Origin: Pseudomonas baetica
Lineage (GTDB): Bacteria; Pseudomonadota; Gammaproteobacteria; Pseudomonadales; Pseudomonadaceae
NCBI RefSeq assembly: GCF_002813455.1
Contig: NZ_PHHE01000001.1
Coordinates: forward strand, 6,838,810 to 6,902,809
DNA length: 64,000 nucleotides
Reading direction: 5' to 3'
The notes under the pieces are model-generated. The model saw nothing but the letters and a program-made list of their open reading frames with translations. It was not told the origin of the DNA and searched no databases. Below are positions 9,123 to 18,966 of the stretch, one piece after another. The first letter of the stretch is position 1. Each line of letters opens with the position of its first letter. A program made the translations under genes and the position numbers.

Positions 9123-10523
9123 ATGAAAATCTTGCGCGACACCGATTTCGCCTATCAGGCGGTTTATCGCTATCTGACCCAACTGATCAGCGAGCCGGGA
9201 AGCCGTGGAACAGTGCGATTGCCGTCTCTGCGGCAACTGGCCGATCGACTTGGCGTTTCGATATCGACCATTCAATACGCTTACTCATTGCTGGAGAAGG
9301 AAGGGCGGGTGTATTCGGTTGCAAAGTCGGGGTATTACGCCCAGGCAACGGCGCTACCGATGACACCCGGCAGCGGCAAGGATCTGCTCGAAACGCTGTG
9401 TGTGCATGCCAGGCATCCGGACATGCGAGTGTTGAGCGCAGATGATCCGGCATCAGTACAGCCATTGGACAGCCCACTGCTGATGCTTGAGCGAGAATTG
9501 CTACGTCAGTATCCGCGACAACCGCATGCACCGGTGCAACCTTGCGGTGAGCTCGAATTGCGTACGGCACTTGCCGCCCGTTACACAACCTCGGCCACAC
9601 GCTGCTGGCATGCGGACGATGTTTATATCGGTGCGGATTTACGCGGTGTGCTGGAAATACTGATTGGCGTGCTCGACCTGCGTCGCGCAACCGTGATAGT
9701 CGAGTCGCCTTGTGACTGGATGATCCTGCGGCTGCTGGAAGCGAATGAAGTGAGGGTTATTGAATGGCCCTTGCAGGAGGATGGGACGCTCGATCCGCAC
9801 CAGTTGGAGACCTTGTTAAAAAACGAGGACGTACGTCTGATCCTGTTGTCCTCAGTGCTGAACATGCCTCACGGCAGCCGGATTTGCGAGGATAACCGCG
9901 GTGTTATCGCAAATCTGCTCGGGCAGCAGGGCACGTGGGTGCTGGAAAATGACTGCTACAGCGAGCTGGACGAGCAGACTGACGGTCAGCGTTTGCGAAA
10001 CCTGCTCGATCCCGATCGGCTGCTGGTGTTTTCCAGTCTGGAAAAGGTCATCGGCGCCGAAGCGCCTTATGGCTTTGTACTCTCGCGCATGTGGCGTAAC
10101 GAGTTGCATCGACACTTCCTGTTGCGCGCGTTCCGCTTGTCGACGATCCGCCAGAAAGCCATTGCCCGGCTCTACAGCGGCGGGCGCATCGACCACCATC
10201 TGCAGGTCTTGCGTCATTTGCTCAGGGACCGTCGCACGCAGTTGATCCGCCTGTTACGCGAGCGACTGGGCGAAACATTGCAGATCGTCGAACCACAAGG
10301 CGGAGCGACGGTGTGGCTGCGCTCATCGCGAGCCGTGGACATGAGTGAAGTTTTTCAGCGTCTGCTCAAGCAGCAAGTGGTGATTGCCCCGGGTGAACTG
10401 TTCAGTCTGCAGCGATTGCATGCACACCATTTACGCCTGAGCCCAGTGGGCCATGGCGATCATGAGCTTGCCTGTGTGGTCGGGCTGCTGGGTGATGCCC
10501 TGCGCCTGGCGCCCGAGGCCTGA
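9123..10523 (+). CDS. MocR/PdxR-type regulator (GntR wHTH + aminotransferase-like domain)
   Basis: A 466-residue fusion. Residues about 10-75 are a GntR winged helix (LPSLRQLADRLGVSISTIQY, YSLLEKEGRVYSV); the rest resembles a fold-type I aminotransferase, with DNDCYSEL-like residues (ENDCYSEL) for the PLP pyridine and SSLEKV in the position of the PLP lysine. Such MocR proteins bind PLP or amino-acid adducts and regulate nearby metabolic genes. ATG 9123 gives the N-terminus directly before the winged helix; the longer frame to 9006 overlaps the preceding gene. The effector and target are unknown; the preceding gene is the obvious candidate target. Confidence 0.8.
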   Translation: MKILRDTDFAYQAVYRYLTQLISEPGSRGTVRLPSLRQLADRLGVSISTIQYAYSLLEKEGRVYSVAKSGYYAQATALPMTPGSGKDLLETLCVHARHPDMRVLSADDPASVQPLDSPLLMLERELLRQYPRQPHAPVQPCGELELRTALAARYTTSATRCWHADDVYIGADLRGVLEILIGVLDLRRATVIVESPCDWMILRLLEANEVRVIEWPLQEDGTLDPHQLETLLKNEDVRLILLSSVLNMPHGSRICEDNRGVIANLLGQQGTWVLENDCYSELDEQTDGQRLRNLLDPDRLLVFSSLEKVIGAEAPYGFVLSRMWRNELHRHFLLRAFRLSTIRQKAIARLYSGGRIDHHLQVLRHLLRDRRTQLIRLLRERLGETLQIVEPQGGATVWLRSSRAVDMSEVFQRLLKQQVVIAPGELFSLQRLHAHHLRLSPVGHGDHELACVVGLLGDALRLAPEA

Positions 10524-10629
10524 TGTTAAAAAACATCTGCAGACTGCCGGATACATCCCATCGCACTGCGGTCAAACTGCCAGTAAACTGCGCGGTATTT
10601 CCTGAACCACTCTATATCAGAGGTTTTGC

Positions 10630-12276
10630 ATGACACTCAGTCCTTTTGCGGGTAAACCGGCACCGGCAGAATTGTTGGTCGACATCCCGCGACTGGTAAC
10701 GGCCTATTACACCGGCCAACCTGATGCATCGGTTTCCACCCAGCGAGTCGCCTTCGGCACATCCGGGCACCGTGGCAGCTCCTTCGATTTGAGTTTCAAT
10801 GAGTGGCATGTTCTGGCCATCAGTCAGGCTATCTGCCTCTACCGTGAAGCCCAGGGCATCACCGGCCCTTTGTTCGTCGGCATCGACACCCACGCACTCT
10901 CGACCCCGGCGGGTGCCAGCGCGCTGGAAGTGCTGGCCGCCAACGGCGTGACCGTGATGATCGCCGAGGGTGACGAATACACGCCGACGCCGGCCATTTC
11001 GCATGCAATTCTTTGCTACAACCGTGGCCGCACCTCCGGTCTGGCCGATGGTGTAGTCATTACGCCGTCGCACAACCCGCCCCAAAGCGGTGGCTACAAA
11101 TACAACCCCACCAACGGCGGCCCGGCCGACACCCACATCACCAAGTGGATCGAAGCCAAGGCCAACGAACTGCTGGCCAACAAACTCGCTGGTGTGAAAC
11201 GCATCAGCTACGAGCAGGCGCTCAAAGCCAGCACCACTCATCGTCACGACTACCTCAACACCTACGTGGCCGACCTGATCAACGTGATCGACTTCGATGC
11301 CATTCGTGACGCCAAACTGCGTCTGGGTGTCGATCCGCTGGGCGGAGCAGGGGTGCGCTACTGGTCAGCGATCGCAGAGCACTACCGTCTGGACCTGGAC
11401 GTCGTGAACAAACAGGTCGATTCGACGTTCCGCTTCATGACTGTCGACTGGGATGGCCAGATTCGTATGGACCCATCGTCCAGCCACGCGATGCAGGGTT
11501 TGATCGGGCTCAAAGAGCGTTTCGACGTCGCGTTTGCCTGCGACCCGGATCACGATCGCCACGGTATCGTCACGCCTTCCGGCGGGTTGCTCGCGCCGAA
11601 CAACTATCTGGCAGTCTCCATCGATTACCTGTTTCAGAATCGTGCGCAATGGCGTGCCGACGCGGCCGTGGGCAAGACCGTGGTCAGCAGTGGCTTGATC
11701 GACCGCGTTGCCAAGCGTCTGGGTCGTCGTCTGTACGAAGTGCCAGTCGGTTTCAAATGGTTTGCGGACGGGCTCTTCGACGGCTCGCTGGGTTTTGGCG
11801 GCGAGGAGAGCGCCGGCGCTTCCTTCCTGCGCAAGGACGGCGGCGTATGGAGCACCGACAAGGACGGTCTGATCCCGGCGTTGCTGGCCGCCGAAATGAC
11901 TGCCCGTACCGGTCGTGACCCGAGCCAGGCTTATAAAGCCCTGACCGATGAACTGGGTGAACCGTTCTCGGTGCGCGTAGACGCCAAGGCCAATCCGGAC
12001 CAGAAAGCGTTGCTGAGCAAGCTGTCGCCAGCGCAGGTCACGTCTACTGAACTGGCGGGAGAGAAGATCCAGAGCATTCTCAGTCATGCACCGGGTAACG
12101 ATCAGGCCATTGGTGGCTTGAAAGTAATGACCGAAAACGGTTGGTTCGCGGCTCGCCCGTCGGGCACCGAAGACATCTACAAGATCTACGCTGAAAGCTT
12201 CATCAGCGATGACCACCTCAAGCAGTTGGTGGATGAGGCGCAGACCTTGGTGGATGGTGCAATTTCCAGCAAGTGA
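10630..12276 (+). CDS. pgm: Phosphoglucomutase (alpha-D-glucose phosphate-specific)
   Basis: A 548-residue enzyme interconverting glucose 1-phosphate and glucose 6-phosphate in the cytoplasm, feeding glycogen/trehalose and cell-envelope sugars. Diagnostic features: [11 protein letters not shown] near residue 43, the phosphoserine loop [16 protein letters not shown] (about residue 143), the metal-binding DPDHDRHG (about 305), the sugar-specificity GGEESAG (about 390) and the C-terminal phosphate-binding [10 protein letters not shown]. Length is normal for the family. AGAGG precedes ATG 10630. An IS3-family element has inserted 17 bases after the stop, so the native 3' end is displaced. Confidence 0.95.
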   Translation: MTLSPFAGKPAPAELLVDIPRLVTAYYTGQPDASVSTQRVAFGTSGHRGSSFDLSFNEWHVLAISQAICLYREAQGITGPLFVGIDTHALSTPAGASALEVLAANGVTVMIAEGDEYTPTPAISHAILCYNRGRTSGLADGVVITPSHNPPQSGGYKYNPTNGGPADTHITKWIEAKANELLANKLAGVKRISYEQALKASTTHRHDYLNTYVADLINVIDFDAIRDAKLRLGVDPLGGAGVRYWSAIAEHYRLDLDVVNKQVDSTFRFMTVDWDGQIRMDPSSSHAMQGLIGLKERFDVAFACDPDHDRHGIVTPSGGLLAPNNYLAVSIDYLFQNRAQWRADAAVGKTVVSSGLIDRVAKRLGRRLYEVPVGFKWFADGLFDGSLGFGGEESAGASFLRKDGGVWSTDKDGLIPALLAAEMTARTGRDPSQAYKALTDELGEPFSVRVDAKANPDQKALLSKLSPAQVTSTELAGEKIQSILSHAPGNDQAIGGLKVMTENGWFAARPSGTEDIYKIYAESFISDDHLKQLVDEAQTLVDGAISSK

Positions 12277-12330
12277 TGTTCCTGGAATACGCGTGTCTAG
12301 TCCTGAAATAGGTTTACACCTGTTTCAACC

Positions 12331-13128
12331 TCAAAACGCCCGATGCACCGCATCGGGCGTTTTGTATTTCAGCGACAGATGAGGCCGCTCGTTGTTATAG
12401 ATCTGCACCGACTCGTCCACCATCCGGATGGCATCTGCAAAATCTTTGGGCCGATGCAGCATTAACTCGTTTTTCAAAATTCCATTCACACGCTCAGCCA
12501 ATGCATTTTGGTAGCAGTCGTAGCCATCGGTCATTGAGCAGGTGATGCCGTACTTGGCATGCAGCCGCTGATAAAGCTCGGAGCAGTATTGAACGCCTCT
12601 GTCCGAGTGGTGCACCAAGTGTTGTTCCGTTGTCCGCTGCTTCAGGGCTTTGTTGAACGCCTGGATCACCGATTCGGTGTGCAAGCTTTCATGGACATGG
12701 TGACCCACGATTTTTCGAGAGTACGCATCGGTGATCAAACTCAGATAAGCCACACCCGTTTGCGTTGGTAAGTAGGTGATGTCCGCAACCCATACTTGCT
12801 CTGGTGCCTTGGCGACTACCTGAATCGGCCCATCTTTGAGCAGGTTTGGATGCCGGCGAAAGCGATGATGACTGTCTGTTGTTTTGTGATAGGCCCGCCT
12901 GCGAGGAACCAGTTCGCGCCGATCTCGCAAGATATTGAATAAACGGTCTCGACCAACCTTTACGGACATTTCTGGCTCAGTGCGCATTAGATTGTGAAGT
13001 TTTCGGGTGCCAAGGCGCGGTTGCCTGAGTCGCTTTTCCCTCACGAATCCCATCACTTCCTGAGCATGACGGGCCCGGGCATCACACGCCCGGTTGCGCT
13101 TGTAATAAGCCTGACGGGAAATCCCCAT
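12331..13128 (-). CDS. IS3-family transposase OrfB (DDE integrase domain)
   Basis: A 265-residue rve-type integrase catalytic protein. DDE residues are visible in VADITYLP, HHSDRGVQYCS and ALAERVNGILKNE; the N-terminus has the HTH_21-like KLHNLM...RDRLFNILRD. It lies in the -1 frame relative to orfA; the fusion OrfAB, made by slippage at 13194-13200, would be the active transposase, cutting and copying the element. The stop lies within a hairpin that may terminate transcription. Confidence 0.9.
   Translation of the reverse strand: MGISRQAYYKRNRACDARARHAQEVMGFVREKRLRQPRLGTRKLHNLMRTEPEMSVKVGRDRLFNILRDRRELVPRRRAYHKTTDSHHRFRRHPNLLKDGPIQVVAKAPEQVWVADITYLPTQTGVAYLSLITDAYSRKIVGHHVHESLHTESVIQAFNKALKQRTTEQHLVHHSDRGVQYCSELYQRLHAKYGITCSMTDGYDCYQNALAERVNGILKNELMLHRPKDFADAIRMVDESVQIYNNERPHLSLKYKTPDAVHRAF
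12333..12363. terminator. Bidirectional hairpin at the orfB end
   Basis: Arms 12333-12346 and 12350-12363 (AAAACGCCCGATGC and its complement) form a 14-bp stem with a 3-base loop and end in TTTT on either strand. It overlaps the orfB stop and could also stop read-through from pgm. Confidence 0.75.
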
Positions 13129-13151
13129 GAATTGGCAAGCCCGACTAATGC

Positions 13152-13553
13152 TCAGGCCTTGGATCTGCTCTTGGGAGAGGACTTGCCGGATCGCTTTTTT
13201 ACGACAGAAACACCGAAGTCGTTCTTCAAAACATCAACGACGGCTTCGAAAAACTGAGCTTTCTGGTTGGCTTGGGCAAGCTTTTCTTCAAGCTCTTTGA
13301 TTCGCTGTTCGGGTGTCAGCGGTTTATCGGGCTTATCCATGGAACGGGGTCTCTTGGAGCGAATGGACGCGCCTTGACTCCAGTCCTGCCGACCATGCCT
13401 GCGTAACCAGTTCAGTACGGTCGTTTTACCCTGAATGCCATAACGCTCTTGAGCCTCTTTATAACTCAGCTCACCTTTTTCGACTTGATCGACGACCGAC
13501 AATTTAAAGGTCAGCGTGTAATCACGCTGACTGCGCCTTTCTCCCGTATTCAT
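13152..13553 (-). CDS. IS3-family transposase OrfA (HTH protein)
   Basis: A 133-residue protein with an N-terminal helix-turn-helix (LSYKEAQERYGIQGKTTVLNWL) and a C-terminal leucine-zipper-like coiled coil (LTPEQRIKELEEKLAQANQK) used for multimerisation. It binds the element ends; on its own it can inhibit transposition. The slippery heptamer lies 16 codons before its stop in the phase needed for a -1 shift into orfB. The start ATG 13553 is preceded by GGAGGG on the minus strand. Confidence 0.9.
   Translation of the reverse strand: MNTGERRSQRDYTLTFKLSVVDQVEKGELSYKEAQERYGIQGKTTVLNWLRRHGRQDWSQGASIRSKRPRSMDKPDKPLTPEQRIKELEEKLAQANQKAQFFEAVVDVLKNDFGVSVVKKRSGKSSPKSRSKA
13194..13200 (-). promoter_or_regulatory. 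Programmed -1 frameshift site (A AAA AAG)
   Basis: On the minus strand the orfA codons GTA AAA AAG contain the canonical heptamer A AAA AAG in the correct phase. After a -1 slip the frame continues GCG ATC CGG CAA and reaches orfB without a stop. Confidence 0.85.
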
Positions 13554-13686
13554 TACTCCCTCCTGAGAATGGGTCAGAAGGTGTAAACCTTATTCAGGAC
13601 GGGACAGCGGCATAAAAAAGGGCAACCCTGACGGTTAATGCCGATCAGTTAAGCCCTTTTGCTTGACCTTTGGCCGCAAGAAATCA

Positions 13687-13720
13687 AAATCCGATGCCTG
13701 AATAGGCATCGGATTTTTTT
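13687..13720 (+). terminator. Terminator-like hairpin directly before the transposase start
   Basis: AATCCGATGCC pairs with GGCATCGGATT around a 6-base loop, followed by a run of seven T ending at 13720, immediately before ATG 13721. It would stop transcription entering from outside the element, limiting transposase expression. Confidence 0.75.
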
Positions 13721-15052
13721 ATGCGTCTGGCTCGGGCACTGGAACTCACCCACAACTTCGTCTCGACTCCCAACTCCCTCGAAGGGTTGGACTCGTTGCT
13801 TGATCCATCTCTGGTCGAACAGGCATTGGAGCAGGCCGGTGTAGCCACTTTGCGCAGGCGACGCTTACCTTTGGAAATGATGCTTTGGTGCGTCATCTCC
13901 ATGGCGTTTTTTCGACGCATGTCGGCGTGGGATGTGGTCAGTCGCATGAACATCATGCTGCCTGGGCAACGTCCGCTGGTCGCGCCCAGCGCCGTAGTCC
14001 AAGCCCGTCAGCGGCTGGGCAGCGAGGCCGTACGACAAGTCTTCGATCTGACTCAGAAAAGCTGGCATGAAGCGGCCAGTCATCCGACCTGGGCCGGGTT
14101 GCGCTTGCTGGGTGTCGACGGCGTCGTCTGGCGTACGCCCGATACACCGGAAAACCGTGCGCGTTACGACTCCGCCAGCAACCAGCATGGCGATACTGGT
14201 TTTCCTCAGGTGCGCATGGTTTGCCAAATGGAATTGACCAGTCACTTACTGATTGGCAGCGCGTTTGACGGCTATCGCAGCAACGAGATGAAACTGGCGG
14301 AGCAACTGATCGAAACCACCCCCGATCACTCGCTGACGCTGTTCGATCGCGGCTTTTATTCCTTGGGGTTGCTGCATCAATGGCAGCAAGCAGGCATCGA
14401 GCGACATTGGTTGATGCCGCTGAAAAAAGGCTCGCAGTACGAAGTGCTTCAGCGTTTGGGGCGCCACGATGCTGTGGTCTCGTTGAGTACTTCGCCGCAG
14501 GCCCGCAAGCAATGGCCTGGATTGCCGGAGCGCCTGACTGCGCGGCTTCTGAGCAAAACCGTCAAGGGCAAGGTTTGTCAGATACTGACGTCGATGGCCG
14601 ACTCATTACGCTTCCCGTCCGACGAAATCGTCGATCTCTACAGCCAGCGATGGGAGATCGAGTTAGGGTTTAGAGAAATGAAGCAGACCCTGCTGAACAG
14701 CAGCTATACGCTGCGCAGCAAGACGCCCGAAATGATTGAGCAGGAACTGTGGGGCGTGTTGTTGGGCTACAACCTGTTGCGTTATCAGATGGTGGAGATG
14801 AGCCGCCATTGTCCAGGCATCCATCCATGCGAACTGAGCTTCACCGCGTGCACTTGGGCGATCTTGGGGTTTATCAACGGCGTTTCTGCGGATCGTTCGG
14901 GGAACATCCCCAAATATCTCGCAGAGTTGCATGCCTCAGCCCCGCATTATGTCCTGCCACATCGACGCGAGGAGCGCATTTATCCTCGGGCAATCAGGCT
15001 CAAATCGCCGAAGTATCCGATCAAAAACAAAAATGCCAGTCAGCTTAACTGA
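13721..15052 (+). CDS. IS4-family transposase
   Basis: A 443-residue DDE transposase. The first Asp is in [13 protein letters not shown], the second in [10 protein letters not shown], and the Glu in the Y-(2)-R-(3)-E-(6)-K-type motif [15 protein letters not shown]. An N-terminal domain (residues about 10-100) with an [17 protein letters not shown] helix is typical of the IS4 group. ATG 13721 sits right behind a T-run with no ribosome site, which suggests poor translation as a self-limiting feature, or a start further in. The stop lies within a 12-bp perfect hairpin (15032-15060) that overlaps the right terminal repeat. Confidence 0.88.
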   Translation: MRLARALELTHNFVSTPNSLEGLDSLLDPSLVEQALEQAGVATLRRRRLPLEMMLWCVISMAFFRRMSAWDVVSRMNIMLPGQRPLVAPSAVVQARQRLGSEAVRQVFDLTQKSWHEAASHPTWAGLRLLGVDGVVWRTPDTPENRARYDSASNQHGDTGFPQVRMVCQMELTSHLLIGSAFDGYRSNEMKLAEQLIETTPDHSLTLFDRGFYSLGLLHQWQQAGIERHWLMPLKKGSQYEVLQRLGRHDAVVSLSTSPQARKQWPGLPERLTARLLSKTVKGKVCQILTSMADSLRFPSDEIVDLYSQRWEIELGFREMKQTLLNSSYTLRSKTPEMIEQELWGVLLGYNLLRYQMVEMSRHCPGIHPCELSFTACTWAILGFINGVSADRSGNIPKYLAELHASAPHYVLPHRREERIYPRAIRLKSPKYPIKNKNASQLN

Positions 15053-15134
15053 CTGGCATTAGGCATTCACGCCGGTTTTTTGTTGCCCGCTGTAACCCTC
15101 TACCGTAGGAAGAGGGAACTGATTGGGTGAAGGC

Positions 15135-16427
15135 TCAGAGCGACGCTTTTACCTGCAGCCCAAACACCAGCGCATTGTCGATGTCTTGCCCGGAGAACGC
15201 GCCCGGCTCGATGATGTATTGCATGTTCGGCCGCAGTGTCAGCCAAGGCGTGGCCTGATACCCGTAGCCGAGTTCGATCAACTGCTCGGCGCTGTCCAGA
15301 TTCGGCAACGCCGTGCCGTTGTTCAACGCGGTGTCTTGCAGTACATCACGACTGCGCGGGTTGGGCACCGCTCGGCCATAACCCAGCGCGAGCGTGTCAC
15401 GCGGGCGGCCTTCGAACGGTTTGTACAACACCACGCCGGTGCCATACCACTTGCTGAACGGCGAAGCCGCTTCGCTCGCCGCCGAGTATTGACCGAAGGC
15501 GTGCAGGCTGCGGCCTTCGGACGATTGCGAGCTCCACACCGCCTGATCGATCAGCAGGTAATGGCCGCCGCGACCGTACACTTCCTTGTCGCTGCCAATG
15601 CGTTTCACGTCAGAGCTGTCGTAGTAGTAGCCGACCTTGTATTCGCCGGGAAGCTCGCCTGCGTGCTTGTACACCAGTTCGACCGGCACCACGGTGCCGG
15701 TGGTGTGTTTCGGGCCCAGGTGCCAGGCACGGCTGGCGTTGCCGTTGCTCTCGGGATCGACATTGAACGCGGCCACACGCAGTTGCCACTCAGGCGACAG
15801 GTCGTACTTCACCCGCACACCAAGATGCGCGTTGGGATAGTTGGTCCAGCCGCTGCCACCGGACATATTCAGCGGATGCCCGCAGAAACCGGCGTTCATG
15901 AAGTTGCAGAGGATGCCGCTGTCGAGGCCGCCGAGGTCATTACCCATGGCCATGTAACCGAGTTTGACGTTCAGTGCCGGGGTGAACAGCGTGCGCTCGT
16001 AGCTGAGTTCGGTCAGGCGAGTGTAGAGGCCCCCGTATTTTTCCTGGATCGGCAAACGGTTGCCGACCAGATCCTCGGAAGCGCTGTTGCCGCGACGATC
16101 GTTGATGCTCAGTTGCACCTTGCCGGCGTTGTCGACGCCATACAGCTTGCTCAGGTCGAACTGCACACCGAGCTTGATGTTCTGCGAATAACGCGCCGAA
16201 CGGTGCAGGCCACCGTCAGCGTTGTAGGCCATTTCACCGCTGTAGTCGCCGGTGAATTTGATGCCGTCTTCGGCCATCTGGTGGCGCAGGCCGCCCCAGT
16301 CACCGGTCAGGGTGTTGCGGGTCAACAGGTTGGAATCGGTAGCGGCGAAAGCGGGCAGGGCGGCGCTGCAGGTCAGCCCCAACAGCAAGCCGGCATGAGA
16401 AAAGCGAACAGGCAAAAACATGTGCAT
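15135..16427 (-). CDS. oprB: Carbohydrate-selective porin OprB
   Basis: A 430-residue outer-membrane beta-barrel. A signal peptide ends near ALPAFA (about residue 28). After it, LTGDWGGLRHQMAEDGIKF is the hallmark opening of the OprB family, and the C-terminus ends in a hydrophobic beta strand (ALVFGLQVKASL). The porin admits glucose and related sugars to the periplasm. It lies directly downstream of gcd on the same strand, so the two act together: sugar entry followed by periplasmic oxidation. AGGA precedes ATG 16427. A hairpin between gcd and oprB may tune read-through. Confidence 0.9.
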   Translation of the reverse strand: MHMFLPVRFSHAGLLLGLTCSAALPAFAATDSNLLTRNTLTGDWGGLRHQMAEDGIKFTGDYSGEMAYNADGGLHRSARYSQNIKLGVQFDLSKLYGVDNAGKVQLSINDRRGNSASEDLVGNRLPIQEKYGGLYTRLTELSYERTLFTPALNVKLGYMAMGNDLGGLDSGILCNFMNAGFCGHPLNMSGGSGWTNYPNAHLGVRVKYDLSPEWQLRVAAFNVDPESNGNASRAWHLGPKHTTGTVVPVELVYKHAGELPGEYKVGYYYDSSDVKRIGSDKEVYGRGGHYLLIDQAVWSSQSSEGRSLHAFGQYSAASEAASPFSKWYGTGVVLYKPFEGRPRDTLALGYGRAVPNPRSRDVLQDTALNNGTALPNLDSAEQLIELGYGYQATPWLTLRPNMQYIIEPGAFSGQDIDNALVFGLQVKASL

Positions 16428-16461
16428 CGTCCTGCTGAAAATTTTAGCGATAGCGAAAAGC

Positions 16462-16487
16462 AGCGCGGCACCCTAAGGTGCCGCGCT
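16462..16487 (-). terminator. Intergenic hairpin between gcd and oprB
   Basis: Arms 16462-16472 and 16477-16487 (AGCGCGGCACC / GGTGCCGCGCT) form a perfect 11-bp stem with a 4-base loop. On the minus strand it is followed by only a short T-run (CTTTTC), so partial termination or mRNA stabilisation is likely. Confidence 0.6.
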
Positions 16488-16525
16488 CTGAAGGGTGTGC
16501 CCATGTTCACCATGGGCACAGTGGT

Positions 16526-18931
16526 TTACGGCAAGGCGTAAGCCATCACGTAGTCGCCACGATCGGTGGACTGACGAGCGCCACCGGCGGTGATGACGAT
16601 GTATTGCTTGCCGGTTTTTGGCGAAACATACGTCATCGGGCCGCCCTGGCTGCCGACTGGCAGACGGGATTTCCAGACTTCCTCACCATTGCCGCTGTTG
16701 AAGGCGCGCAGGTAGAAGTCTTGAGTGCCGGCGATAAATATCAAGCCACCTTGGGTCGACAGGGTGCCGCCGAGGGTTGGCAGACCGATCTTGATCGGCA
16801 GGTGCATGCGGATACCCAGCGGGCCTGTGTCTTCAACAGTGCCGACCGGAACCTGCCAGGCGACTTTCTGGGTCTTCATGTCGATGGCGGTCAGTGTGCC
16901 GAATGGCGGCGCCTGGCAAGGAATGCCGGCGACCGACAGGAAGCGGTTCTTGTTCACCGCGTAAGGCGTACCTTTGAGCGGCACAGCGCCCATGCCCGTG
17001 TTCAGTGCTTCGCCACCGCCAGCGGCCTGACCCTTGTTCTGCGACGGGATCATCTGAATCCACAGACCCAGACGCATGTCGTTAACGAAGATGAAGCCAT
17101 GCACCGGGTCAGTCGAGATGCTGCCCCAGTTCATGCCGCCCAGCGAGCCAGGGAAGCTCAGGGATTTGTCGGTGCCTGGCGCGGTGTACAAGCCGTCGTA
17201 GCGCATGCCCTTGAAGTCGATGCGGCAAAGCAATTGGTCATATGGGGTAGCGCCCCACATGTCCGATTCGCTCAGGTGCTGGGCACCGATCTGCGGCATG
17301 CCCACCGATTTTGGCTGGGTTGGCGAGTAAGGCTCGTTAGGGATGTTCGCCGCTTTGACCGGTACCTCTTTAACTTCGGTCAGCGGTTTGCCAGTGGCGC
17401 GATCCAGCACGTAGATCTGCCCGGCCTTGGTGCCGATGACCAGCGCCGGCACGGATTTGCCGTCCTTGGTGAAGTCGATCAGGCTCGGCTGCATCGGCAG
17501 GTCGAAGTCCCAGAGATCGTTGTGAACGGTCTGGAACACCCACTTTTCTTCGCCGCTGTTGGCGTCCAGCGCGAGGATCGAAGCGCCGTAGGTGTGATCG
17601 AGTTTGCTGCGCTCGACACCATAGATGTCGGTGGAGGAACTGCCCATCGGCAGGAATACGGTGTTGGTCGCCGCGTCGTAAGACATTGGCGCCCAGCTGT
17701 TCGGCGTGCTGCGCACATAAGTGCTGCCGTCTGCCGGTGCCTTCTTATCCTGCGGATTACCCGGGTCGAACGCCCAACGCATGACGCCGGTCATCACGTC
17801 AAAACCACGAATCACGCCACCTGGCATGTCGGCTTGCACGTTGTCGGCAACCCGGCCACCCACCACGACGGTGGTGCCTGCCATCAACGGCGCGGAGGAC
17901 AACTGATAGTAGCTGTCCGGAACATCGCCCAGACCGGCCTTCAGATCCACCTGACCGTTGTTGCCAAAGCCTTGGCAGAACTCGCCGGTGTCGGCATCGA
18001 CGGCGATCAGGCGCGCATCAATCGTGTTGGTCAGCAAGCGGCGCTGGCAGTTGGCAACTGGCGCTGGCTGGGCGTCTGCAACGGGGGAGCTGCTCGGCTT
18101 GGCGACTGCGGCAGTGGCGTCGAAGTAGGCCATGCCACGGCAGCGCTGCCAGACTTTCGACTGCGCGTTGATCGCGTTTTTCCAGAGTTCCTTGCCGGTA
18201 TCGGCATCCAGCGCAATCAGGTTGTTGTGCGGGGTGCAGATGAAAACCTTGTTGCCGACCTGCAGCGGGGTGAGCTGGTCTTCGGCACCGTTGCCATCAC
18301 TCACGGCGACGTCACCGGTGTGGTAGGTCCACGCGACCTTCAGTTTGTCGACGTTGTTACGGTTGATCTGATCCAGCGCGGCGAAGCGGCTGCCACCTTC
18401 GGTGTTGCCGTAGTGCGCCCAGTCTTTCTGGGCTTTTTCCGGCTCGACCGGCGTCAGGCCCGGGCCCGTGCCAGTAGCAGCGACGGTGGGGTGCGCGACA
18501 AACATGTTGCCGGCAGCCACGGCCAGGCCGACCGCGAGTACAGCGGCCAGCGCATAAGCGCCGCGACCTGGAACGCTACCGTTGGCACGCTTGAGCAATG
18601 GGTAAACCAGCGCCACGACCAGCCCGATCACACTGAACATGAACAGGCGTGAGAACACCGGCCAGAACACCAGGCCGGCATCGATCACCGCCCAGATCGC
18701 CGTTCCTACCAGGAACGCCGCGAACAACCAGGCCCCGGCCAGTTTGAAACGAGCAATCAGCAAACCGGCGACAGCCATCACCAGGCCACCCAACAGGAAG
18801 TACCACGAGCCTCCCAGGCTGACCAATTTCACGCCACCAGCAGCGAGTGCCAGACCGAGCAGAGCGATAACCACGCCCAGCCCGACCAGAATGAATTTTG
18901 ATATGCCCGAGAGGCGTTGACTCTGCTTCAC
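16526..18931 (-). CDS. gcd: Membrane-bound PQQ-dependent glucose dehydrogenase
   Basis: A quinoprotein of about 801 residues. About five hydrophobic segments occupy residues 1-140 and bind ubiquinone; the remainder is the periplasmic eight-bladed propeller binding PQQ and calcium, with characteristic phrases DWAHYGNTEGGSRFAALDQI, LDADTGKELWKN, and GGMNWGSISTDP near the C-terminal third. It oxidises glucose to gluconolactone and passes electrons to quinone. I chose GTG 18931 (MKQSQRLSG after GGGACATT); the frame extends to GTG 18958 (810 residues). An overlapping palindrome lies just upstream. It pairs with the OprB porin downstream. PQQ synthesis genes are not in the window. Confidence 0.93.
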   Translation of the reverse strand: MKQSQRLSGISKFILVGLGVVIALLGLALAAGGVKLVSLGGSWYFLLGGLVMAVAGLLIARFKLAGAWLFAAFLVGTAIWAVIDAGLVFWPVFSRLFMFSVIGLVVALVYPLLKRANGSVPGRGAYALAAVLAVGLAVAAGNMFVAHPTVAATGTGPGLTPVEPEKAQKDWAHYGNTEGGSRFAALDQINRNNVDKLKVAWTYHTGDVAVSDGNGAEDQLTPLQVGNKVFICTPHNNLIALDADTGKELWKNAINAQSKVWQRCRGMAYFDATAAVAKPSSSPVADAQPAPVANCQRRLLTNTIDARLIAVDADTGEFCQGFGNNGQVDLKAGLGDVPDSYYQLSSAPLMAGTTVVVGGRVADNVQADMPGGVIRGFDVMTGVMRWAFDPGNPQDKKAPADGSTYVRSTPNSWAPMSYDAATNTVFLPMGSSSTDIYGVERSKLDHTYGASILALDANSGEEKWVFQTVHNDLWDFDLPMQPSLIDFTKDGKSVPALVIGTKAGQIYVLDRATGKPLTEVKEVPVKAANIPNEPYSPTQPKSVGMPQIGAQHLSESDMWGATPYDQLLCRIDFKGMRYDGLYTAPGTDKSLSFPGSLGGMNWGSISTDPVHGFIFVNDMRLGLWIQMIPSQNKGQAAGGGEALNTGMGAVPLKGTPYAVNKNRFLSVAGIPCQAPPFGTLTAIDMKTQKVAWQVPVGTVEDTGPLGIRMHLPIKIGLPTLGGTLSTQGGLIFIAGTQDFYLRAFNSGNGEEVWKSRLPVGSQGGPMTYVSPKTGKQYIVITAGGARQSTDRGDYVMAYALP

Positions 18932-18966
18932 GTTGAATGTCCCGTTGAAATGAGGCACGCATTATA

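Larger units (their letters stand above)
12294..13606 (-). mobile_element. IS3-family insertion sequence, complete
   Basis: A 1313-bp element bounded by imperfect 28-bp inverted repeats at 12294-12321 and 13579-13606 (TGTC..GTCCTGAA..AGGTTTACACCT, four mismatches) and flanked by the 3-bp target duplication GCG (12291-12293 and 13607-13609). It carries orfA and orfB on the minus strand with an A6G slippery site between them. All parts look intact, suggesting recent and possibly active insertion. Confidence 0.9.
13636..15061 (+). mobile_element. IS4-family-like insertion sequence
   Basis: About 1.43 kb with terminal inverted repeats 13636-13654 and 15043-15061 (TAATGCC..TCAGTTAAGC, two mismatches). 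It contains one transposase gene on the plus strand. I could not find a convincing target duplication, so the ends may be off by some bases or the element may have moved or recombined. It begins 29 bases after the IS3-family element. Confidence 0.75.

Noticed and set aside
15123..16541. 472-codon plus-strand frame
   Set aside because: Antisense shadow of the oprB gene, which has a signal peptide and OprB motifs on the minus strand.
16478..18652. 724-codon plus-strand frame
   Set aside because: Antisense shadow of gcd; low-complexity His/Arg/Val-rich translation typical of a mirror frame.
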